A DNA stretch of 23,022 nucleotides from Deltaproteobacteria bacterium (GTDB lineage Bacteria > Desulfobacterota > DSM-4660 > Desulfatiglandales > HGW-15), in NCBI GenBank assembly GCA_019308985.1, contig JAFDHB010000075.1, positions 1 to 23,022 of the forward strand, written 5' to 3'. The notes below the pieces were generated by a model. The model worked only from the letters and a program-made list of their open reading frames with translations, did not search any database and was not told where the DNA came from. Shown here piece after piece: positions 1 through 6,663 of the stretch. The translations under genes were made by a program, and so were the position numbers. How positions within the stretch are numbered: the first letter of the stretch is position 1; each line of letters starts with the position of its first letter.

Positions 1-110
1 AGCTTCAAGTTCAAGGCGCGCAAATCTCGTGTGATGAGGCGTACTTACCGTACGCCGCAATCACAACGAGATGAAGCGCAACGCAGAAATTGGACTTTTT
101 ACGAAGCCAT
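1..110 (-). repeat. Partial copy of a MITE-like repeat, cut by the window edge
   Basis: These 110 bases match the reverse complement of 6212-6321 at 107 of 110 positions, counted by eye; the differences are at 22, 35 and 48. The copy ends at 110 with the terminal motif GACTTTTTACGAAGCCAT, the same end as the complete copy. It contains a long imperfect hairpin at 24-72: ATCTCGT, GTGA and GGCGTAC on the left pair with GTACGCC, TCAC and ACGAGAT on the right. All three differences fall outside the paired bases. The other end and any target duplication lie outside the window. It carries no gene and lies directly upstream of the response regulator gene. Confidence 0.85.
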
Positions 111-167
111 CAAGAAGAAGGTGAAGCTGCCATTTAACCACTGGAATTCCTTCCGGGGTGTGATGTG

Positions 168-1205
168 ATGAAGAGAAATGTCCTCATCGTTGACGATGAC
201 GTTTATACTCTCCAGATGATAAAAAAGGGCATCGAGCGGCTCAATGCTGATTTCTCCCCAATCACTGCCCCTGACGGGCTTGCGGCCCTCGACATTCTCA
301 AGAACCAAACCATATCTCTGGTAGTCACCGACCTGAGAATGCCCAAGATGAACGGCTTTGCCCTCTTGACAGCCATCATGGAGCATTACCCCGAGATACC
401 GGTGATCGTGATGACCGGGTACACCAACTCGGAACTGGAGAGGATAACCAAAGAAGAAGGAGCCGCAGCGTACATTGCCAAACCCTTCCAGCTGGGTGAA
501 CTGATAAGCAAGATCAAGGAATCCCTCGGACGGGAGACCGAGGGCGGAACCCTTCACGGTGTCTCGTCCGGCATGTTCTTACAGTTGATTGAATTGGAGC
601 AAAAGACGTGCACCATCAGGGTATTTGACAAGTCAACGGGAAAACTGGGGCTGATCTTCTTTCTTGAAGGAGATCTTATAGACGCCCGCACGGATAACTT
701 GCTGGGCGAAGAAGCCGCCTTGAGAATCTTTGCATGGGAGAAGGTGTCAATCTCCATCGAAAACTCCTGCCCAAGGAGAAAAAAGAGGATCACCAGGGAC
801 CTCCGGGCTATCCTCATGGATTCAATGCGCTTGAAGGATGAGCAGGGATATCAGGACGGATCAGGCGACATTGAGGCGGAGGAGGACGAAGATGGTGCAG
901 GAACTGTAGCTCAAGGACGTTCCGAGGGGCCCGACATAATCGAACATGTAAGACTCCGCATTGAAAAGGATGTTGGAGACCTATCCAATGTAGAAGATAT
1001 TTATCAGGATACCTCATGGGACAGCACCATGAGACAGTTCGGGCTTATGGGCAAGTTTTTTGGTGCGGGGGATCTGGGTCTCGCCTATATCCACAGCAGT
1101 GACACAAATCATTTCATATTATTGCCTGGGGAGGAGACGACCGTTATCTCCCTGAACCCTTCATTTCATAGGGACAGGCTGATAGATGCCCTCATGGATT
1201 GGTAA
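168..1205 (+). CDS. Response regulator: receiver domain plus PATAN/DUF4388 domain
   Basis: The N-terminus is a CheY-like receiver domain (about residues 3-120), with the acidic pocket in IVDDD (residues 9-11), the likely phosphoacceptor Asp55 in TDLRMP, Thr83 in VMTGYT and Lys105 followed by Pro in AKPF. All switch residues are present, so phosphorylation by a histidine kinase is expected; no kinase is in the window. Residues about 128-225 resemble the PATAN/DUF4388 domain, a non-DNA-binding signalling domain common in Desulfobacterota and myxobacteria. A very acidic linker (about 233-246) leads to a C-terminal segment (about 255-345) with weak resemblance to a Roadblock/LC7 fold. No helix-turn-helix is visible, so output is probably protein-protein interaction. 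I chose ATG at 168; GTG at 165 is also possible. The 3' end overlaps the next gene by 20 bases. Confidence 0.85.
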   Translation: MKRNVLIVDDDVYTLQMIKKGIERLNADFSPITAPDGLAALDILKNQTISLVVTDLRMPKMNGFALLTAIMEHYPEIPVIVMTGYTNSELERITKEEGAAAYIAKPFQLGELISKIKESLGRETEGGTLHGVSSGMFLQLIELEQKTCTIRVFDKSTGKLGLIFFLEGDLIDARTDNLLGEEAALRIFAWEKVSISIENSCPRRKKRITRDLRAILMDSMRLKDEQGYQDGSGDIEAEEDEDGAGTVAQGRSEGPDIIEHVRLRIEKDVGDLSNVEDIYQDTSWDSTMRQFGLMGKFFGAGDLGLAYIHSSDTNHFILLPGEETTVISLNPSFHRDRLIDALMDW

Positions 1206-1602
1206 GCGCAGGGGCAAGATCGTAGCCCTTGCCCGGGTTGACGAAATGAAAGATATTCTCGATAGTATCCGCAGGACTCAGGATTTCGAAGGTATCCTGG
1301 TGTTGTCCAAGAAAGGCGAGTTGATATACCAAGAGTTCCTGTCCTCTCCACCGCCTGTGATCAATGACAGGGACTTACGGCTCCATCTCATTGCCCCCTT
1401 GAACAGGACCCAGGAAGCTGAACTGGTCTTTTCAAGAAAAAGGCTTTATATCAGGAAAACGGACAAGGGCTACCTGTTTATTGTCATGGGGTTGTTTGCT
1501 CCCATCTCCAAGATAAGGATCTACTGTGATATCATAGTCCGTTCGTTGAACCAGGAGAAAAGGGCCAAGGGTTTGGCCGCTCTGTTCAAAGGGGAAAAAT
1601 AG
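1186..1602 (+). CDS. Small Roadblock/LC7-like protein
   Basis: This 138-residue protein has the size and alternating beta pattern of Roadblock/LC7 proteins: a DSIRRTQDFEGILVLSKKGELIY strand-turn-strand region (residues about 26-48), a central beta region, and a C-terminal helix. Roadblock proteins bind small GTPases of the MglA type or dynein-like partners; no GTPase gene is visible here. The ATG at 1186 has AGGGACAGG upstream and overlaps the response regulator gene by 20 bases, which suggests translational coupling and a shared pathway. An internal ATG at 1246 is an alternative start giving about 118 residues. The fold assignment is by pattern only and could be wrong; the coding call itself is firm because of the tight gene order. 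Confidence 0.6.
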   Translation: MPSWIGKRRGKIVALARVDEMKDILDSIRRTQDFEGILVLSKKGELIYQEFLSSPPPVINDRDLRLHLIAPLNRTQEAELVFSRKRLYIRKTDKGYLFIVMGLFAPISKIRIYCDIIVRSLNQEKRAKGLAALFKGEK

Positions 1603-1642
1603 TATTCGTCTGTCAGTTGTGTTTTCCAGGGGAGGACGAGTC

Positions 1643-2032
1643 ATGTTTTCACAAATTAAGGTAAAGACAGGCTCCAGGACGGAGATGAAGGATATCACAT
1701 CAGCCGTCCAAAGGGAACTGTCGAACATGGGGGTATCGGATGGTGTGTGCACGGTGTACGTGCCTCATACTACGGCGGGTATTACGATCAACGAGGGGGC
1801 GGACCCGGCGGTCTGTGAAGACATCATCAACAAGTTGAACGAGATTGCACCCCGTAATGCCGGTTACAGGCACTTGGAAGGCAACGCCGACAGCCACATC
1901 AAGGCCTCGTTGATGGGCAGCTCAGTATCCGTGCCCGTGGAAAAGGGGCGCCTTGTACTGGGGACATGGCAAAAGATATTCCTTTGCGAGTTTGACGGCC
2001 CTCGAAGCCGCAAGGTTTATATCGCCACATAG
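1643..2032 (+). CDS. YjbQ/UPF0047 family protein
   Basis: The 129-residue product is a full-length member of the YjbQ (UPF0047) family. The family signatures are VPHTTAGITINEGADP (about residues 39-54) and GNADSHIKASLMGSS (about 82-96), followed by GTWQKIFLCEFDGPR near the C-terminus. Conserved His residues in the first two segments line a putative metal or phosphate site. Some members can replace thiamine-phosphate synthase weakly, hence the label secondary thiamine-phosphate synthase enzyme, but the real role is unknown. ATG at 1643 was preferred to an upstream GTG at 1619 because GGGGAGGA sits about 8 bases before it. It follows the Roadblock-like gene by 40 bases and may be cotranscribed; its end faces the convergent ATP-grasp gene. 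Confidence 0.9.
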   Translation: MFSQIKVKTGSRTEMKDITSAVQRELSNMGVSDGVCTVYVPHTTAGITINEGADPAVCEDIINKLNEIAPRNAGYRHLEGNADSHIKASLMGSSVSVPVEKGRLVLGTWQKIFLCEFDGPRSRKVYIAT

Positions 2033-2072
2033 CTTGCTCTTATACAATCCCTTTCCCGGCCTCTGATCATCG

Positions 2073-2948
2073 TCAGACAAGACGAACGGCATCAGGATGG
2101 ATTCCTCGTTCCTTCAGCCAGTCCCGGATGGTCAGGTGTAAGAGGCGGTAATACTCTTTGGAGCCTCCGAGCCCCTTTCTCCCAAAGTAATAATTGATTT
2201 CCAGGAAGAAGGCTTCGGGATCCGAAGCATTCAGGTCGAACACAAAATCAATTGCCGCAAGGTTGATTCCGGTCGCCATGGAAAAGCCTCTTGCCTCCCT
2301 CTCTGCCTTTTCCTGGAGGTCGGGGCGCCATTCCCTGTCTATCTTAGCCCCCCTGCTGATTGTAGTTATGATATCTCCAGGTCTCTCCGGCCTTTTCCAG
2401 TACGTAATAATCCTGTTTCCCATGATCACAGCCCTGAGCGTATTGCCTTCACAGGGTATCAGGTCCTGGGAAACAAAACCCCATGACCCTGATCTTTCCA
2501 TGGATTCAAGTTTCACCAACGCCGACTCCAGATCTTTCCGGCTTCTTATGAGGAAGAGGCCCGCAGCCTCGTGACCCTCATTGGTTTTTAGTAGGAATGG
2601 TGTTCTGTGAGGAAATTCATTGGTTTTGCCCCGAGCATTGCTGAACGAATCTACGCCGTACCAGATGAGGGTTTTCGGATGAGGGCACTTCAGCTTTTCA
2701 AAAAGCGTCGTCTGGCCTATCTTGCCCGGGTAGTCGAATCGGGCATCATAATTGGGAAACAGGAGGGCTGAACCGGACTTGCATGCCCTGTACAGATCAA
2801 ATGGACAGGCTTGAGGCAAGATTATCACCCGGGCCTCCCTTATGAGGTCGACATCATCCGAATCCAAGGACCGATCGCCTAGGATGATCTGATAGTCCGC
2901 CACAAAACAGGGGTGAAAGGAAAGGATCATAAGTTGAGCATCTTTCAT
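2073..2948 (-). CDS. RimK-like ATP-grasp family protein
   Basis: The 291-residue protein has an ATP-grasp layout resembling RimK and related carboxylate-amine ligases. A short N-terminal domain (about 1-85) is followed by FLLKTNEGHEAAGLFLI (about 118-134), which fits the nucleotide-binding lysine and Gly-rich loop, then GFVSQDLIPCEGNTLRAVIMGNRIITYWKRP (about 157-187) and AAIDFVFD...FFLEINYYFGRKG (about 230-258), where Asp, Glu and Asn would bind magnesium. The family joins a carboxylate to an amine with ATP hydrolysis; the substrate cannot be read here. It is a single gene between convergent yjbQ-like and divergent FmdB-like genes, so context gives no pathway. No clear Shine-Dalgarno precedes ATG 2948; an internal ATG at 2930 is possible. 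Confidence 0.75.
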   Translation of the reverse strand: MKDAQLMILSFHPCFVADYQIILGDRSLDSDDVDLIREARVIILPQACPFDLYRACKSGSALLFPNYDARFDYPGKIGQTTLFEKLKCPHPKTLIWYGVDSFSNARGKTNEFPHRTPFLLKTNEGHEAAGLFLIRSRKDLESALVKLESMERSGSWGFVSQDLIPCEGNTLRAVIMGNRIITYWKRPERPGDIITTISRGAKIDREWRPDLQEKAEREARGFSMATGINLAAIDFVFDLNASDPEAFFLEINYYFGRKGLGGSKEYYRLLHLTIRDWLKERGIHPDAVRLV

Positions 2949-2959
2949 ACGGGGGCTAT

Positions 2960-2988
2960 TTGACTTTAGTACCTACAAAGACTATATT
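2960..2988 (+). promoter_or_regulatory. Sigma70-like promoter of the FmdB-type gene
   Basis: TTGACT (2960-2965) and TATATT (2983-2988) are separated by 17 bases, a near-consensus housekeeping promoter. Transcription would begin near 2995, about 50 bases before the FmdB-type start codon. It also lies in the divergent gap with the ATP-grasp gene. Confidence 0.6.
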
Positions 2989-3046
2989 TGCATCTTACAA
3001 TATTTGACCGAAAGATTGAACTCCAAACCAAAAGGAGATGGATTAA

Positions 3047-3295
3047 ATGCCGATCTTTGAATTCAGGTGCCTTGAGTGCGGCAACCTGTTTGAAAGGATA
3101 TTTCTCACCGCAACGGAAAGGGTTGACCTGGAATGCCCTCAATGCAAAGGCGATTCCCTCGAGCGAGTCATAAGCAAGAGCCACCATGTCATGGGGGTCG
3201 GCAGGGAGGGGAAGCAGCCCAAGATTACTTCCAAATCCTGCAGCTCAGGGAATTCTTGTATTACCCTTGATCTCCCCGGCCCGACAAAGCCTTAA
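3047..3295 (+). CDS. FmdB-type zinc ribbon protein
   Basis: This 82-residue protein has the FmdB/CxxC_CxxC_SSSS zinc-ribbon pattern: it starts MPIFEFRC with Cys8 and Cys11, then Cys30 and Cys33 in ECPQC, with the typical spacing of about 20 residues, and a low-complexity tail with Ser, Gly and two more cysteines (SKSCSSGNSC). Members are annotated as putative regulators because one lies beside formamide and acetamide amidase genes, but their function is mostly unknown. AAAGGAGA lies 8 bases before ATG and decides the start. A near-consensus promoter lies about 60 bases upstream. The next gene follows after 58 bases, in the same direction. Confidence 0.85.
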   Translation: MPIFEFRCLECGNLFERIFLTATERVDLECPQCKGDSLERVISKSHHVMGVGREGKQPKITSKSCSSGNSCITLDLPGPTKP

Positions 3296-3353
3296 TAGTA
3301 GCGGGCCCTTCGAATGCTGGTAGAGAGAGAGAAACAAGCCCGGCCCAGGACCT

Positions 3354-3584
3354 ATGAAGCCTGAACTCAGCGATGAAGACATTCAATACATCCGGGATGT
3401 CTTTTTCCGGGACGTCGTCCCCAAATTGAAGAAGGCCCAAGCCTGGCGCGGGACCATAAGCTGCGAATTTGCGGGAGAAAGATACAAACACTGGAGCCTG
3501 AGATTTGCCAGTCGGGGCTCTGACTTTGACATAGAGGAATTTGAATATGATGAAGGATCCAGCGGCCTTGATCTTGACCTGTGA
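3354..3584 (+). CDS. Small acidic protein of unknown function
   Basis: I do not recognise this 76-residue protein. It has a predicted helical N-terminus (MKPELSDEDIQYIRDVFFRDVVPKLKKAQAW), a central beta-like part with Arg and Trp (SCEFAGERYKHWSLRFAS), and an acidic tail (DFDIEEFEYDEGSS, then DLDL). No cysteine pair or membrane segment is present; the single Cys is near residue 37. It sits 58 bases after the FmdB-type gene and 63 before the HEAT gene, all in one direction. The Shine-Dalgarno is weak (AGGA close to ATG). Coding is supported by gene order and by a sensible amino acid composition. Confidence 0.6.
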   Translation: MKPELSDEDIQYIRDVFFRDVVPKLKKAQAWRGTISCEFAGERYKHWSLRFASRGSDFDIEEFEYDEGSSGLDLDL

Positions 3585-3647
3585 GAGTCTCGTGGCCTAT
3601 CTGAAAACTTGTTACGGAGCACCTAGGTCCAAGGTTGTGCTGATATC

Positions 3648-4745
3648 ATGGTCGGAAGATTTGCCGGAAAAGAAATTCTGAGGAACCCCACGTGCCCTTT
3701 CTGCGGATCGCCTCTCGATAGGCCCGTGGAGGAATATGATGGAGGTATTGCTGAAATGCCCGTGGGAAGATGCTCCTGCGGGGCAGCCTTCGCCTGCGAC
3801 GTCACCGGGCATAATCTCGGTACAGCCATGATTGAGGCTCTGGTTTGTTCTTGCAGGGGCGATTGGTGTCTGGCATGGGAACTCGTTGCAGGAGAAGACT
3901 ACCAGGAAGAAATCGTAAAGAACTACGACCTGGTCAACCACATGATTGTCCCTGGAGGCGCCTATGAAGGGAGGAATATCGCCGGAGCCCTTTACTTCAT
4001 CAGGTTATCTCCCGGTACAAAAGGATATTCCGGGAGGTCAGAGGCGGATATTCCTGAAGAGCAGTGCCGCCCTGAGGCCCCGCATGCTTCCCCTTCAAAG
4101 AGGGGAAAAAGGCTGGCAAAGAGTGAAGTGGAGGCCCTGGTCAAGGCCCTCGACTTCGACCTCCTTCTGGATGCTGCCTCTGAAGACAGGCGAATGCTCC
4201 GGCACATCAAGCGACTGCTTTACTCTGCAGATCAACTCACCAGATTCAGGGCGGCTGATGCCTTGGGAAAGGTCTGTGCGAAATTGGTCCCTATTGACCC
4301 CGGCCCCATATCAAAACTCCTCCAGGGCCTTTTGACATCCGTTTCTGACACTGCCGCCTCCAGTTGGGGGGCTATCGATGCCATCGGCGAAATCATGGCC
4401 GGTTCGCCTGGACAATTCGACAGTTACGTTCGCCGACTATATCTCTTTCTGAGGGATCGTGAATTGCTCGTCGAGACCCTTAGGGCCCTGGGCTATGTCG
4501 GGAAGACCCGGCCTGAACTCCTCAGGAAGGATGCGATTCATTTTATCCCATTGCTCCGAGATCAGGATGCCGCTGTAAGGGGGTACGCAGCTATCCTGCT
4601 GGGCAACCTGGGTGTCTCAGAGGCGGTAGAGGGTCTTGAAAGGCTTCAACATGATGGAGAAATGATTGAAATATACCGTAACGGCAAAATAGAAACCAAG
4701 ACTGTAGGCAGGCTCGCGTCTGAAGCACTTGAGAAACTATCCTAA
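3648..4745 (+). CDS. Zinc-ribbon and HEAT-repeat protein (DVU0298-like)
   Basis: The 365-residue protein has two parts. The N-terminus has cysteines at 16 and 19 (CPFC) and at 42 and 44 (CSCG), a likely zinc ribbon, then a conserved block with VCSCRGDWCLAWELVAGEDY and a YDLVNHMIVPGGAYEGR segment. A variable linker (about 120-155) leads to a C-terminal half of helical repeats (about 160-365), such as LTRFRAADALGKV, DAIGEIMAG and DAAVRGYAAILLGNLG, which fit HEAT/PBS-lyase repeats used for protein binding. The architecture resembles proteins that I recall being annotated as the DVU0298 family in sulfate reducers; this name is from memory. The role is unknown. Its last 9 bases overlap the convergent YkgJ-type gene. 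Confidence 0.75.
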   Translation: MVGRFAGKEILRNPTCPFCGSPLDRPVEEYDGGIAEMPVGRCSCGAAFACDVTGHNLGTAMIEALVCSCRGDWCLAWELVAGEDYQEEIVKNYDLVNHMIVPGGAYEGRNIAGALYFIRLSPGTKGYSGRSEADIPEEQCRPEAPHASPSKRGKRLAKSEVEALVKALDFDLLLDAASEDRRMLRHIKRLLYSADQLTRFRAADALGKVCAKLVPIDPGPISKLLQGLLTSVSDTAASSWGAIDAIGEIMAGSPGQFDSYVRRLYLFLRDRELLVETLRALGYVGKTRPELLRKDAIHFIPLLRDQDAAVRGYAAILLGNLGVSEAVEGLERLQHDGEMIEIYRNGKIETKTVGRLASEALEKLS

Positions 4746-5387
4746 CAATTCTTTGATCTGATTACTTATCACATTGGACACGGACAGCATGAGAGATGCC
4801 TTTTCTTCACTATTTTCCCTACCCAATCTCCTCATCAATTCACGGGACAACCTATAAAGCACCTTGTACGCCACATCCAGCTTGTAGACCGGGTAGGACT
4901 TGCCTTTTTCAAACCCCGCCTTGCCGCAGACATGTGCATTGCCGTGAATAGCTGTGGGCATTCCATACACCCTGCATGTGATGGGCCTGTGATCATACAC
5001 GATGCACCTGTCCTCCTGGTCCAAGAGGGGGCATCGAACCCTCTCCTTTGCCAGTGCAAAGGACTTGACATGGGGATCATCGTCGAAGACGCTCAGCTTC
5101 CTCTCCACCTCCCTTAGTTCCCTTTCCGCCTTATCCGCCCTCCGTAGCGCGGCTTTCCGGTCTGGGTCTTCTAGCTGGAGAAAGTGAAACCTTAAGTTGA
5201 CTGCTTCGACTATGAAGACCCCAAATACCGCATAACAGCAGTCCGAACAGCCTGTCCTGCACTTGACGCAGTCCCTGTGGTCTCTTTCCACTTCCTCAAA
5301 AGCAAAATCAGCCTTGGATACCAAGAATCGGTATTGTTCAAAGACATCAGGAAACGCGTCAATAATATCCTTTTCCTGGTGCAACAT
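4737..5387 (-). CDS. YkgJ-family cysteine-cluster protein
   Basis: The 216-residue protein carries the YkgJ/CxxCxxCC signature: Cys40, Cys43, Cys47, Cys50 and Cys51 in the segment CVKCRTGCSDCC, then later cysteines in RCPLL, RCIVYDHRPITCRVYGMP and HVCG. The family is thought to bind zinc or an iron-sulfur cluster, but its reaction is unknown. I chose ATG at 5387, with GGGGA about 9 bases upstream. The frame stays open to a TTG at 5498, which would add a hydrophobic 37-residue leader; the family is normally soluble, so I consider this less likely. It follows the TPR gene on the same strand and converges with the HEAT gene, overlapping it by 9 bases. Confidence 0.8.
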   Translation of the reverse strand: MLHQEKDIIDAFPDVFEQYRFLVSKADFAFEEVERDHRDCVKCRTGCSDCCYAVFGVFIVEAVNLRFHFLQLEDPDRKAALRRADKAERELREVERKLSVFDDDPHVKSFALAKERVRCPLLDQEDRCIVYDHRPITCRVYGMPTAIHGNAHVCGKAGFEKGKSYPVYKLDVAYKVLYRLSRELMRRLGRENSEEKASLMLSVSNVISNQIKELLG

Positions 5388-5506
5388 CTTCCGGTCCCCG
5401 TGGACCCTACTTACCAAAAACTGCGCAGAAATTGCAAATCCCAAGCAAATCCCGTTCAAGAGAACCGGCAAGAGCCATAGTCCGAGTCTAGGGAGCAAGC
5501 TCTTGG

Positions 5507-6130
5507 CTATTTGCGATGGGGTTCCAGCCTTTTGAGAAACTCCGGATGAACCTCAAAACCCTGCTCTATGGCCTTGTCCACATACTCTATTGCCTTCTGG
5601 AAATCCCCCTTGCTGTAGTAAGCAAAGGCCAGGTTGTTGACTCCCAGGCCGAAATTCGGCGCCATTTTGACCAGCCTTTCCCCTGTCTCTATCGCCCTGT
5701 CAACGTCTCCCCCCTGTAGGTAGGCATTGGCCAGATTGTTCCATGCCTGGACAATGTCAGGGTTCAATTCAATGGCCTTCTCAAGGGCCTTTATGGCCTC
5801 GTCTGTGCGCGCCATTTGAAGATATGCAAAACCCAAGTTGGCATATCCCCTGGCATACCTGGGCTCAACTTCCACGGCCCTTTGATTGGCGTGGACCACC
5901 CTTTCCAGGTCGCCCTTTTTGTAATAGATATACCCGAGATTAACCCAGGCCTCGAACATGCGGGAACTGTTGGATATGGCTTCCTCGAAAAAGGGAATGG
6001 CCTCATCCAGTCTGCCTTGCTCCATCAGCGCAACGCCAAGGTTATACTGGGAGTTGGCGCACTCAGGATTCTCTGTCAGCATCTTCTTCTGCCGGGCTAT
6101 CCATTCTTCAGAATCTTGCGGTTCCTTCAT
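5507..6130 (-). CDS. Tetratricopeptide repeat protein
   Basis: The 207-residue product consists almost only of TPR units of 34 residues: repeated patterns such as NLGVALMEQGRLDEAIPFFEEA, NLGYIYYKKGDLERVVHANQRA, NLGFAYLQMARTDEAIKALEKA, NLANAYLQGGDVDRAIETGERL and NLAFAYYSKGDFQKAIEYVDKA, five repeats in order. TPRs form a superhelix that binds partner proteins; no catalytic domain or signal peptide is seen. ATG at 6130 is chosen; TTG at 6163 and GTG at 6139 in the same frame are possible, and the purine-rich GGGGGAG directly before 6130 does not settle it. The gene lies downstream of dsrABD, separated by the MITE-like repeat, and might receive read-through transcription. Confidence 0.85.
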   Translation of the reverse strand: MKEPQDSEEWIARQKKMLTENPECANSQYNLGVALMEQGRLDEAIPFFEEAISNSSRMFEAWVNLGYIYYKKGDLERVVHANQRAVEVEPRYARGYANLGFAYLQMARTDEAIKALEKAIELNPDIVQAWNNLANAYLQGGDVDRAIETGERLVKMAPNFGLGVNNLAFAYYSKGDFQKAIEYVDKAIEQGFEVHPEFLKRLEPHRK

Positions 6131-6211
6131 CTCCCCCACCCATTCCAGAAAAAGAGGCCGCAATCCAGCCCGGATGGCGACCCCTCACCTTGAGTTGACA
6201 AACCAAGTCTG

Positions 6212-6377
6212 ATGGCTTCGTAAAAAGTCCAATTTCTGCGTTGCGCTTCATCTCGTTGTGATTGCGGCGTACGCTAAGTACGCCTCGTCACACGAGATTC
6301 GCGCGCCTTGAACTTGAAGCTTTTGAACTTGAAGCTTTTTACTTCGCCATCCCAATTTTGACTTTTTACGAGTTCAT
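6212..6377 (+). mobile_element. MITE-like element with terminal inverted repeats and 8-bp duplication
   Basis: A 166-bp non-coding element fills most of the gap between dsrD and the TPR gene. Its ends are inverted repeats of about 23 bases: left ATGGCTTCGTAAAAAGTC (from 6212), and right, read on the other strand, ATGAACTCGTAAAAAGTC (ending at 6377). The flanks carry the same 8 bases, CAAGTCTG, at 6204-6211 and 6378-6385, as expected of a target duplication. Inside are a hairpin at 6250-6298 with 7, 4 and 7 paired bases, and a tandem TTGAACTTGAAGCTT motif near 6308-6336. The left 110 bases recur, inverted, at 1-110. There is no coding sequence, so a transposase in trans would be needed. The element class is inferred from structure only. 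Confidence 0.75.
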
Positions 6378-6396
6378 CAAGTCTGTTGAATCAAGA

Positions 6397-6627
6397 CTAG
6401 TGATCTTCTGTTTGACCGCGCCCCTTTAGACCGTACATGGTGGTGCTGCCGGTAGAGAACAGGATCAATTTCCCCTCGTTCACCAGAGATGTAGCCGCCT
6501 TTTTTACCTCCCTCGCCTTGACGTCAGGGAGGACCTTCTGAACGGCCTTTTGCATGTCATTAAAATAGAACTTGGTCTTCTTACTGGTTTCTGCAAATTC
6601 TAATATTGCTTTCCTAATTTCTTCCAT
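6397..6627 (-). CDS. dsrD: DsrD, dissimilatory sulfite reductase activator
   Basis: The 76-residue protein matches DsrD in size, position and sequence style: a small winged-helix fold (MEEIRKAILEFAE...FNDMQKAVQKVLPDVKAREVKKAATSLVNEGKLILFSTGSTTMYGLKGRG). DsrD is found mainly in organisms reducing sulfite. It was long thought to bind DNA, and more recent work describes it as an allosteric activator of DsrAB. It is third in the dsrABD unit, 36 bases after dsrB, with AAAGGAG about 6 bases before ATG. Downstream is the MITE-like element, and no separate terminator was seen. Confidence 0.95.
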   Translation of the reverse strand: MEEIRKAILEFAETSKKTKFYFNDMQKAVQKVLPDVKAREVKKAATSLVNEGKLILFSTGSTTMYGLKGRGQTEDH

Positions 6628-6663
6628 TTGGATCGCTCCTTTATTCTCCTTGCGGGCAATATA

